Shown here: positions 6,072 through 12,218 of the stretch, in pieces
Position numbering within the stretch: the first letter of the stretch is position 1
Layout of the letters: every line of letters starts with the position of its first letter
NCBI GenBank assembly: GCA_937936695.1
Contig: CALHCK010000021.1
Location: 1-12,218 of the forward strand
Source of the DNA: an uncultured Polaribacter sp.
Lineage (GTDB): Bacteria > Bacteroidota > Bacteroidia > Flavobacteriales > Flavobacteriaceae
Reading direction: 5' to 3'
DNA: 12,218 nt
Notes under the pieces: generated by a model
What the model was told of the DNA's origin: nothing
Database searches by the model: none
Seen by the model: the letters and a program-made list of their open reading frames with translations, nothing else
Position numbers and translations under genes: made by a program

Positions 6072-8573
6072 TTAAAAAGGGTAGTTAATACCAATATTGT
6101 ATTCGGCATTAGAAAAATTGTAGTTTTGTAACCATTTTCTGTTATTTAGGTATGGTTCATAAGTTTTAAAACCAATATCAAAACGTAAAATTAAAAAACT
6201 AAAATCTAGTCTGGTACCAAAACCAGAGCCAATAGCTATGTCTTGTAAAGAAGAAAAGTTGTTAAGTTTTGTTTTATCATTTATAAAATCGTCACTACTA
6301 ACTTCCCAAATATTACCAGCATCTATAAATAAGGCTCCTTTTATTTTACTAAATACATCAAAACGATACTCTGTACTTGTAAGAAATTTAAAATTACCGA
6401 CATTAAATTCTAAACCTGTATTACTACTACCTGGGCCTAATTCATAACTTTTCCATGCTCTAATATCATTAGAACCTCCTGCAAAATAACTTTTAGTAAA
6501 AGGAATATCTGAGTTACCGTAAGGCAAAATTAAACCTAAAAAAGATCTGATACCCAATACAGAATTACCACCAGTATTCCAGAATTTTTTATATTCTATG
6601 TCAGTTTTAAAATACTGAGCTATAGGAGTATTTGCTATTGTTTTTTTACCATCTTCATTTGTTGCATTAGATAACAAAGAAAATGCATTACCAGAATTAG
6701 CAAATCTTATTTTAAAAAAAGAAAAATCATTATCTTTAAAATTAGACTGAGAGTTATAGGTAAACGAATATGCTAAAGTTGGTATTAAAAAATCTGAAGT
6801 AATAATTTTATATCTGTTAGATATGTTAAGAATGTTGTTAAAATCATCTGGATTGGTATTTCTAAAGTCCGGATCGTTTCTAACAATATCTATAAAACGT
6901 AAAGATTCGGCTGCTTGTGTGTTAATATCATTAGATAACGGAAAAATATTTCCATTGTTTATATTGTCATAAGTTTGGGCAATATTATTCAATACATTGT
7001 ATTCAGATCTGTAAATGTCAAAATATCTACTTCTATTTAAATTCTGTAAATATTGAATATTTAAGGCCTCTATTTGTATTGTTTTTTTCGAGTTATAATT
7101 CCATTTATAATCAGCTAATAATGTGAAATTATTTCTATCTAAACCAATGTTTTTTTGAAAACTACTACCTAAAGAGAAAAAAGTTTTAGGAGACATTCTT
7201 TTAGGTACTAATTTGCTTAAACCAAAAGGAGCTAAAAATCTTGGGATTTCTAAAGAAATATCAGAACCAATTTCCCATCCGGTACCGTTAATAGAGTTAA
7301 AATAAGAGCCAAAAGCAGAAAGTTTTAAGAGTTCTGCACCTTTAAAAACATTTCTATCTGTAACAGAAAATTTAGCAGAAGTACCTACGCTTCTAATGTT
7401 AGAGTGTGTAAGTTCTGTTTCTACACCTAAAGAATATTTTTCTAGAGGTGCTAAAAAAACATCCATTTTTAACTCGTTGTCTTTACCCGAAATAGGTGTA
7501 AATTTAATGTTTGTTGATTTAAAGTTTTTTAGAGATTTTAAATAATTACGCGTTAAATTTCTAAGACTATCAGCATATATTCCATCAGGTTTTAGAAAAA
7601 ACGACTGAGAAAGAAGCTTGGGGTTGTATTTAATTTTATCGTAAGCTATAAAATTAATTCCGTTATAATTTACAGAATCTTTAAAGACATCACTTTTTTT
7701 AGTAAAAGAATAATCTGTAATTACATTAATTTCTTTAACTTTTTGCACCTTATAAGGTAGGTTAAGGTAGGTTCCGTTTTTTTCAAGCAATCTATTTCCA
7801 GAAATATTAAAATTTACATTTGTTTTATAATCTGTTCTGGTAGAATCTACATAAAACCCTAAAGCAGATTCCGAAAAATAATACACACCATTATTTCTAA
7901 AAAGTTTTAAAACCCTACTAGCTTCATCTCTAAATAGTTGGTCTTTGTATTGTTTTCCTTTTTGTAAAAAAGAATAAGTGCTTTTAGTTTTGTAAATAGA
8001 GTCTAAAACTACAGATTCTATATTAACGTTTATTGTATCTAAAATAGTTGGTTTACCTTTAGATACAAGGTAAGATACTGTTGCTTTTTTAGGGGTATAA
8101 TTATCTACTTTAGATGTTACTTTAGATTTAAAATATCCTTGGGTTTTAAAAAATGCACTTAAATTATTTACAGTATTTTTAATCTTATTTTTTTTAACTA
8201 AAACTGGTGATGGGTAATTTAAAAACCATTTGTTGAGTGCTATTTGAGATTTAGCGTAAGAAATACTCTGTTTTTCAGAAAATATTTTTTTTATAAAGTT
8301 ATATATTCTTTGATTTTTTTTTCCCCATTCTGTAACAGTTTTGGGTTTATTATGGTCACCTAGATTATGAAAATATAATGAAATAGGTAAATTAAGAAAC
8401 CTAGAATTTGGTTTTTGAAGTATGTATTTTTCTAAATCTTCGTTTTTTGTTTTAACGCTATCAATATAAACAAGGTTTTGTGTAAGCAACAAGTCTCCTT
8501 CTGCTATATGTTTGGTGGAATTACACGAAACTATTATAAATACAATTAAAAAATAAAAAGTTAGATTTTTCAT
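6072..8573 (-). CDS. tamL: TamL-type Omp85 outer-membrane lipoprotein (POTRA plus beta-barrel)
   Basis: This Omp85/BamA-superfamily protein is thought to work with a TamB-like partner in moving proteins or lipids to the outer membrane. The frame is open from 8639, but the ATG at 8573 starts a lipoprotein signal, MKNLTFYFLIVFIIVSC, with lipobox IVSC and lipidated Cys17, followed by NSTKHIAEGDLLL. The promoter box at 8597-8604 lies inside the longer frame and also supports this start. The 833 residues hold an N-terminal periplasmic region (to about 400) of POTRA-like beta/alpha units, then a C-terminal barrel. FAGGSNDIRAW (IRAW at 704-707) corresponds to the conserved lid-loop (V/I)RG(F/W) motif, with Ala for Gly. 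The chain ends YNIGINYPF, an outer-membrane insertion signal with terminal Phe. No tamB lies next to it in the window. Confidence 0.85.
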   Translation of the reverse strand: MKNLTFYFLIVFIIVSCNSTKHIAEGDLLLTQNLVYIDSVKTKNEDLEKYILQKPNSRFLNLPISLYFHNLGDHNKPKTVTEWGKKNQRIYNFIKKIFSEKQSISYAKSQIALNKWFLNYPSPVLVKKNKIKNTVNNLSAFFKTQGYFKSKVTSKVDNYTPKKATVSYLVSKGKPTILDTINVNIESVVLDSIYKTKSTYSFLQKGKQYKDQLFRDEASRVLKLFRNNGVYYFSESALGFYVDSTRTDYKTNVNFNISGNRLLEKNGTYLNLPYKVQKVKEINVITDYSFTKKSDVFKDSVNYNGINFIAYDKIKYNPKLLSQSFFLKPDGIYADSLRNLTRNYLKSLKNFKSTNIKFTPISGKDNELKMDVFLAPLEKYSLGVETELTHSNIRSVGTSAKFSVTDRNVFKGAELLKLSAFGSYFNSINGTGWEIGSDISLEIPRFLAPFGLSKLVPKRMSPKTFFSLGSSFQKNIGLDRNNFTLLADYKWNYNSKKTIQIEALNIQYLQNLNRSRYFDIYRSEYNVLNNIAQTYDNINNGNIFPLSNDINTQAAESLRFIDIVRNDPDFRNTNPDDFNNILNISNRYKIITSDFLIPTLAYSFTYNSQSNFKDNDFSFFKIRFANSGNAFSLLSNATNEDGKKTIANTPIAQYFKTDIEYKKFWNTGGNSVLGIRSFLGLILPYGNSDIPFTKSYFAGGSNDIRAWKSYELGPGSSNTGLEFNVGNFKFLTSTEYRFDVFSKIKGALFIDAGNIWEVSSDDFINDKTKLNNFSSLQDIAIGSGFGTRLDFSFLILRFDIGFKTYEPYLNNRKWLQNYNFSNAEYNIGINYPF

Positions 8574-8596
8574 TAATTTAGCGGTGCTATCAAGGT

Positions 8597-8604
8597 CAAA
8601 AATA
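8597..8604 (-). promoter_or_regulatory. Candidate -7 promoter box for tamL
   Basis: The minus strand reads TATTTTTG, an exact match 23 bases before the preferred tamL ATG, giving a leader of about 17 bases. Because it lies downstream of the alternative upstream start at 8639, it argues for the shorter protein. Confidence 0.45.
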
Positions 8605-8605
8605 G

Positions 8606-8613
8606 TACATTTA
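8606..8613 (+). promoter_or_regulatory. Weak candidate -7 box for the RNA methyltransferase gene
   Basis: TACATTTA differs from TAnnTTTG at the last base and lies 29 bases before the ATG at 8643. It almost abuts the minus-strand box at 8597-8604, as expected in this 69-bp divergent gap. No -33 TTG is seen. Confidence 0.25.
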
Positions 8614-8642
8614 GACGATTTATTTCTATTTACAATCAATTA

Positions 8643-9374
8643 ATGAGTATCTCAAAAAATCAATTAAAATTAATAACAAGTTTATCTAGTAAAAAGTATA
8701 GACAAAAGCATAATTTATTTATTGCAGAAGGGGTTAAGGTAGTGCAAGAATTTTTAAATTCTTCTTATGTACTAGAAAAACTTTTTTGTGTAAATGATTT
8801 TATTATAGATGTTGATGAAAATAAAATTCAGAGAATTACAGAAGAGGAACTACAAAAGGTAAGTAAATTAAAATCTGCAAATAAGGTTTTAGGTTTGTTT
8901 AAAATACCTGAAGAAAACTCAAAAAAAAATAATGGATTAATTGTTGCTTTAGATGCAATTAATGATCCTGGGAATTTAGGAACAATTATTAGACTATGTG
9001 ATTGGTTTGGTGTTAATGAATTGGTTTGTTCTAAAGATACCGTAGATTGTTATAATAATAAAGTTGTTCAGGCAAGTATGGGGTCTTTAACAAGAGTATC
9101 TATACGTTATGTAAATTTAATTGAATATTTACAAGCTAGTAATATTCCGAAATTTATTGCAGATATGGATGGAACTAATGTTTACAAAACAGAATTGCCA
9201 AAAGAAGGAATTCTTATTATGGGTAACGAAGCTAATGGTATTTCTAAAGAAATAAGGGCAGAGGTAACCAATAAAATTTCAATTCCTAGATTTGGAAACA
9301 AACAAGAAACAGAAAGTTTAAATGTGGCAACTGCAACAGCTATTTTATTAAGCGAATTTAAACGTGGTTATTAG
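8643..9374 (+). CDS. TrmH/SpoU-family RNA 2'-O-methyltransferase
   Basis: This is the only plus-strand gene. SpoU enzymes use S-adenosylmethionine to methylate ribose 2'-OH in tRNA or rRNA, and have a knotted SPOUT fold. The 243 residues have the N-terminal substrate-binding segment (FIAEGVKVVQEFL, 26-38) and three SPOUT motifs. Motif 1 is DAINDPGNLGTIIRLCDWFG (104-123, Asn111 and Arg117). Motif 2 is ILIMGNEANGIS (190-201, with Asn195-Glu196). Motif 3 is ISIPRFG followed by ESLNVATATAILLSEF (212-238). All key residues are present. Family features cannot tell rRNA from tRNA substrates, so I give no specific symbol. It is divergent from tamL and convergent with porT, with only 26 bases between the two stop codons and no strong terminator there. 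Confidence 0.93.
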   Translation: MSISKNQLKLITSLSSKKYRQKHNLFIAEGVKVVQEFLNSSYVLEKLFCVNDFIIDVDENKIQRITEEELQKVSKLKSANKVLGLFKIPEENSKKNNGLIVALDAINDPGNLGTIIRLCDWFGVNELVCSKDTVDCYNNKVVQASMGSLTRVSIRYVNLIEYLQASNIPKFIADMDGTNVYKTELPKEGILIMGNEANGISKEIRAEVTNKISIPRFGNKQETESLNVATATAILLSEFKRGY

Positions 9375-9400
9375 TAAATATATTAATAACAATGTTGTTT

Positions 9401-10102
9401 TTATTCAAAAGCTAAAGAGATAAAAACACCACGAGTACCTAAGTGATTTATAGGAGCTGTCCATTGACTATTAGGATCATTATCATTAACAAGCTCATTG
9501 TTAATAGCAAAAATACCTCTAATAGATGGCGAGAATTTAAAAAAGTACAGATAAATATCTATTCCAACTCCAACTTCGTACATAAAATTACTAGATGTAG
9601 TTCTAAATTGTCCTTGGCTATTATCGTCTCCATCTTCTTCACTAGAAAAGTTAAAGTCGTAAGAAAGACCACCAAGTACATAAGGGCGAATATTTTTGTG
9701 TCTGTCTGTGCTAAATTTTAAAAGCAGTGGCATATGTAAAAAAGTAGAATTAACTTCTCTTACACCGTCATCACCCATTAAATGGTTATAATTTATAGTT
9801 TTAGAATTGGTCATTAAACCAGGTTCAAAACGTAAATTTAAGTTTTCGTGTAAACGTAAATCACCAATTAAACCCACATTAAAACCTGCTGTTGTGTTAA
9901 CTATAATATTTGCGTTATCTAAATCAGGTATATCGTTTGTAAAGTTTAATTTATACCCATTATTATTTAATCCTAAATAAAAACCGTAATGAATTCTTTT
10001 TTTGTCAAATGTTGGTAAGTATTCAACGCGTTCTTTTTGTGCATAAAATGCTAAAGCAGTAAAAAATAAAAAACTGAAAATTAAAATCTTTTTATGAATC
10101 AT
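9401..10102 (-). CDS. porT: Type IX secretion system outer-membrane protein PorT/SprT
   Basis: PorT is an outer-membrane beta-barrel needed for type IX secretion, the Bacteroidota route that exports cargo with C-terminal sorting signals and supports gliding in some species. The 233-residue length fits the family. A signal peptide (MIHKKILIFSFLFFTALAFYAQ, cleavage likely after AYA) is followed by KERVEYLPTFDKKRIHYGFYLGLN. Alternating amphipathic strands then suggest a small barrel (YGFYLGLN, AGFNVGLIGDLRL, RPYVLGGLSYDF, YEVGVGIDIYL, RGVFISLAFE). An acidic loop (SSEEDGDDN) is probably exposed. Its ATG overlaps the menG stop by one base (TAATG), which indicates translational coupling. A general PorT-family barrel outside T9SS is the alternative, but the conserved menG neighbour and the N-terminal sequence favour PorT. 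Confidence 0.85.
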   Translation of the reverse strand: MIHKKILIFSFLFFTALAFYAQKERVEYLPTFDKKRIHYGFYLGLNNNGYKLNFTNDIPDLDNANIIVNTTAGFNVGLIGDLRLHENLNLRFEPGLMTNSKTINYNHLMGDDGVREVNSTFLHMPLLLKFSTDRHKNIRPYVLGGLSYDFNFSSEEDGDDNSQGQFRTTSSNFMYEVGVGIDIYLYFFKFSPSIRGIFAINNELVNDNDPNSQWTAPINHLGTRGVFISLAFE

Positions 10103-10830
10103 TATTTATGTGCTGTGTAAATTGTAGCAACGCCAAAGGTTACTGGTGTGTCTTTTGTATTTGTAAACCCATTTTTTTGTAAAATATTGTTAAAGGCTGC
10201 TCCAAATGGAAAAGAATTTGCAGATTCAGATAAGTAAGAATATGCAACTTTATCTTTAGAAAATAATTTACCAACCAAAGGTAAAAATAAATTGGTATAT
10301 AACTTATACCCTTGTTTAAAAGGGAATTTTGTTGGATTAGATGTTTCTAATATAACTAAAACTCCTGTTGGTTTTAAAACTCTAGCAATTTCTTTAATTC
10401 CTTTATCTAAATTAGCAAAATTTCTAACACCAAAAGAAACTGTTATAGCATCAAAAGTATTGTCATCAAAAGGCATGTCTTCAGAGTCTCCAACAATCAT
10501 TTCTATTTTGTTGGATAGGTTTACTTTTGCTATTTTTTGTTTACCAACTTCTAGCATTCCTTCAGAAATATCTAAACCAATAATTTTGTCGGGTTGTAAA
10601 TCTGCCATCATTAAGGCCAAATCTCCAGTACCTGTAGCAATATCTAAAATTTGTTTTGGATTGTTTTTACCTACAATTTCAACAACTTTTTTGCGCCATT
10701 TTACATCAATTCCTAAAGAGATAACCCTGTTTAAGCCATCGTAGTTTTTAGAAATGTTATTAAACATTGTTGCTACCTGTTCTTTTTTACCAAGATCAGA
10801 ATTTTTGTATGGTTTAATTATTTTTGACAT
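10102..10830 (-). CDS. menG: Demethylmenaquinone methyltransferase (MenG/UbiE)
   Basis: The enzyme uses S-adenosylmethionine to methylate demethylmenaquinol in the last step of menaquinone synthesis; flavobacteria rely on menaquinone, so a ubiquinone role is unlikely. The ATG at 10830 gives 242 residues starting MSKIIKPYKNSDLGKKEQV. The longer frame begins at a TTG (10845) inside a 23-base gap and is disfavoured. Visible features are the first UbiE signature (NYDGLNRVISLGIDVKWR, 29-46), SAM motif I DIATGTGD (63-70), the acidic GLDIS after it, VSFGVRNFAN, and the second signature RVLKPTGVLVILE. It lies 23 bases after the Nfu gene and overlaps porT by one base, so the three are probably one operon. 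Confidence 0.95.
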   Translation of the reverse strand: MSKIIKPYKNSDLGKKEQVATMFNNISKNYDGLNRVISLGIDVKWRKKVVEIVGKNNPKQILDIATGTGDLALMMADLQPDKIIGLDISEGMLEVGKQKIAKVNLSNKIEMIVGDSEDMPFDDNTFDAITVSFGVRNFANLDKGIKEIARVLKPTGVLVILETSNPTKFPFKQGYKLYTNLFLPLVGKLFSKDKVAYSYLSESANSFPFGAAFNNILQKNGFTNTKDTPVTFGVATIYTAHK

Positions 10831-10853
10831 GTTTTTTACTTTCAACTAAATTA

Positions 10854-11759
10854 TTAACCATTAATAGCAATCACTTCGTTTATTTGGTCAGGAAGCATTT
10901 CTTTTAATAAGTTTTCAATACCATTTTTTAGTGTTGCTGTAGATGAAGGACATCCGCTACAAGCACCTTGTAAAATTACACTAACAATTTTGTTTTCTTC
11001 ATCGTAAGATCTAAAAGCAATATTACCACCATCGCCAGCAACGGCAGGTTTTATATATTCGTCTAAAATGTCTACAATTTGTGCAGCAACACCTTCTAGC
11101 TGTACTTTAGGTTGTATTGGTTTTTCTGTAGTTTCGGTATTTTTTTCCGAAGGTAAATCTTTAATAATTGTTTTTCCTTCAACTAAATACTCTCTAATAA
11201 AAGTTCTTACTTCTGCAAAAACCTCTTTCCACTCTACCATATCATATTTTGTTACAGATATGTAGTTGTCAGAAATAAATACCTCTTTAACAAAAGGGAA
11301 ATTAAAAACAGCTTGTGCTAAAGGAGATGATTTACTAGCTTCTTCAATATTTTTATACTCTACATCTACTTGAGTTAAAGATTTGTTAGTACCAAATTTC
11401 ATTACAGCAGGGTTAGGTGTAACCTCTGCATAAACTTCTATGGCCTCTTTTTTAGTTGTAGTTTCTTCGTTTACAACAACACCTTTGTTGTTTAAGTAAC
11501 TTTCTATTTGTTGGCTAACTTCTTCTTGCACATCTAACCATTCTACAATGTCAAATCGTTGTATGGCAATAAAATTAGCTGTAATAAAAATTTTCTTTAC
11601 AAAAGGTAAATGAAACAGTTGTTGCGCTAATGGCGAATTTTTAGCCTCATCTATATTATTATATTCATAACTACCACCGTTAATTAAAACAGCATTTGTG
11701 TTAAATTTTATAATAGTATTATTTGTTGTTTCTTGTATTGTAATTTTTACTTCTTGCAT
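10854..11759 (-). CDS. Nfu-type Fe-S cluster carrier with duplicated N-terminal domain
   Basis: Nfu proteins hold a [4Fe-4S] cluster between two CxxC motifs and pass it to client enzymes. The 301 residues contain two consecutive Nfu N-terminal domains (about 10-89 and 112-192), a linker with ETTEKPIQPK, and a C-terminal NifU-like domain. The last has DEYIKPAVAGDGGNI and GACSGCPSSTATLKNGIE, with the cluster ligands Cys267 and Cys270. The two N-terminal domains align well: KF.TN, EY.NI.EA..SPLAQ..F..PFVK, FI..N.I, D.VEW.{2}V. The usual Nfu has one N-terminal domain or none. It is the first gene of the probable nfu-menG-porT operon. It is called NifU-like in many genomes, but it lacks the IscU-type scaffold domain of true NifU and is not evidence of nitrogen fixation. 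Confidence 0.92.
   Translation of the reverse strand: MQEVKITIQETTNNTIIKFNTNAVLINGGSYEYNNIDEAKNSPLAQQLFHLPFVKKIFITANFIAIQRFDIVEWLDVQEEVSQQIESYLNNKGVVVNEETTTKKEAIEVYAEVTPNPAVMKFGTNKSLTQVDVEYKNIEEASKSSPLAQAVFNFPFVKEVFISDNYISVTKYDMVEWKEVFAEVRTFIREYLVEGKTIIKDLPSEKNTETTEKPIQPKVQLEGVAAQIVDILDEYIKPAVAGDGGNIAFRSYDEENKIVSVILQGACSGCPSSTATLKNGIENLLKEMLPDQINEVIAING
11184..11732 (-). repeat. Internal domain duplication in the Nfu-like gene
   Basis: Codons 10-89 (11493-11732) and 112-192 (11184-11426) encode homologous domains. Shared landmarks are KF.TN, YEY/VEY.NI.EA, SPLAQ, PFVK, FI..N and VEW. Between them lies a 22-residue linker. Divergence at most positions points to an old duplication. Confidence 0.8.
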
Positions 11760-11779
11760 ATTACTAAAATATTGAATTA

Positions 11780-11787
11780 CAAAATTA
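11780..11787 (-). promoter_or_regulatory. Candidate -7 promoter box for the nfu-menG-porT operon
   Basis: The minus strand reads TAATTTTG, an exact TAnnTTTG match 20 bases before the Nfu ATG, giving a leader of about 14 bases. There is no good -33 element. The 63-bp gap after the FadL-like gene lacks a clear terminator, so readthrough is an alternative. Confidence 0.35.
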
Positions 11788-11822
11788 AGGCAAAAAACGG
11801 AAACTGTATTGCTTTTTTATAA

Positions 11823-12218
11823 TTATAAATTTATAGTAACTGAAGCTGTAATTATTTTATTATTAATATCTAGTTCTGTATTGTTTACATTAAAACCAGG
11901 GTAAAAATCATAAAAATCTATATTATTATTACTTGTATATGCAATATCTAATTGTAAGCCTTTAAATTTATAACCAGCACCTAAAGAATATCCTTTAAGA
12001 TTTTCTGATGCAATGGCAAATTTATTTGGATTTTGTTCAAATCGATATCCACCTCTTAAACTAAGTCTATCAAAACGCCATTCGCTACCTACATTTACAG
12101 AATGAGTATTTCTTAAATCGTTTTGAAAAAAGTTGTTTTCTGTAGCAAAATTAGTATCTGTAAATTGTAAATTTTGATAAGCTCTATTGATGTAGTCAAT
12201 ACTTAATAATCCTTTTTT
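11823..12218 (-). CDS. FadL/OmpP1-family outer-membrane transporter, C-terminal part (start outside the window)
   Basis: The frame is open from the right edge to TAA at 11825-11823 and gives 131 residues of a beta-barrel. It begins KKGLLSIDYINRAYQNLQF and continues with alternating strands: HSVNVGSEWRF, LSLRGGYRFEQNPN, GYSLGAGYKFKGLQLDIAYTS and IITASVTINL at the end. The block of a VGSEWRF strand followed by LRGGYRFE and GYSLGAGYKF is typical of the last strands of OmpP1/FadL/TodX proteins, which take up hydrophobic compounds such as fatty acids. The N-terminal hatch that would settle the family is outside the window. A generic outer-membrane barrel is the alternative. Confidence 0.7.
   Translation of the reverse strand, partial: KKGLLSIDYINRAYQNLQFTDTNFATENNFFQNDLRNTHSVNVGSEWRFDRLSLRGGYRFEQNPNKFAIASENLKGYSLGAGYKFKGLQLDIAYTSNNNIDFYDFYPGFNVNNTELDINNKIITASVTINL

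Noticed and set aside
9375..9400. AACA/TGTT mini-hairpin between the convergent stops, considered as a two-way terminator
   Set aside because: The stem is only 4-5 bp with little GC, too weak to call.
9443..9721. 92-residue plus-strand open frame opposite porT
   Set aside because: It is antisense to the PorT barrel strands, with a composition of translated antisense AT-rich DNA.
10292..10744. 150-residue plus-strand open frame opposite menG
   Set aside because: It covers the conserved methyltransferase motifs on the other strand, its protein has no recognisable features, and no leader or promoter is visible.
10854..11759. NifU as a sign of nitrogen fixation
   Set aside because: The protein has Nfu N-terminal domains and one CxxC Nfu domain but no IscU-type scaffold domain, and no nif genes are nearby; it is a general Fe-S carrier.
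1..12218. Mobile element, CRISPR, phage, defence or tRNA/rRNA content
   Set aside because: I saw no transposase or integrase motifs, repeat-spacer arrays, terminal repeats or cloverleaf-like segments on either strand.

Overview
The window looks like chromosomal DNA from a marine Flavobacteriaceae species, of the Polaribacter/Tenacibaculum type. The evidence is very AT-rich DNA with almost pure A/T intergenic stretches, no Shine-Dalgarno-type leaders, TAnnTTTG -7 promoter boxes, a PorT/SprT type IX secretion protein, a TamL-type Omp85 lipoprotein, and protein sequences typical of the phylum (the AccD amino terminus, Nfu with two N-terminal domains, PNPase with an RG-rich tail). The genus is an inference from protein flavour only.

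Layout. All genes but one are on the minus strand, so transcription mostly runs from right to left. From the right edge: the C-terminal part of an outer-membrane FadL/OmpP1-like barrel (11823-12218); then a tight group of an Nfu-type Fe-S carrier (10854-11759), MenG/UbiE (10102-10830) and PorT (9401-10102), the last two overlapping as TAATG. A SpoU/TrmH-family RNA methyltransferase (8643-9374, plus strand) converges on porT and diverges from tamL (6072-8573). Then come class II fructose-bisphosphate aldolase (fbaA, 4934-6001), the acetyl-CoA carboxylase carboxyltransferase beta subunit (accD, 3905-4762), ribosomal protein S15 (rpsO, 3517-3786), polynucleotide phosphorylase (pnp, 1047-3293) and folK (457-972). 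A 368-bp AT-rich gap with no gene follows, and the left edge holds the first 29 codons of a secreted protein (1-88).

Three convincing intrinsic terminators separate transcription units: after fbaA (4880-4915), after rpsO (3478-3510) and after pnp (999-1026). Six TAnnTTTG boxes sit 13 to 66 bases upstream of minus-strand start codons, none with a convincing -33 TTG. Three starts are corrected from the longest open frame: folK to ATG at 972, tamL to ATG at 8573, menG to ATG at 10830.

Functionally this is a core housekeeping and envelope region: RNA turnover and translation (pnp, rpsO, RNA methyltransferase), central metabolism (fbaA, accD, folK, menG, Nfu) and outer-membrane or secretion biogenesis (tamL, porT, FadL-like). 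I found no mobile element, CRISPR array, tRNA, rRNA, phage or defence system. The points most worth a second look are an AccD that has lost all four zinc-ribbon cysteines, the layered palindrome, promoter and hairpin in front of rpsO, and the structured, CA-rich pnp leader behind the rpsO terminator. No clearly new system is visible.
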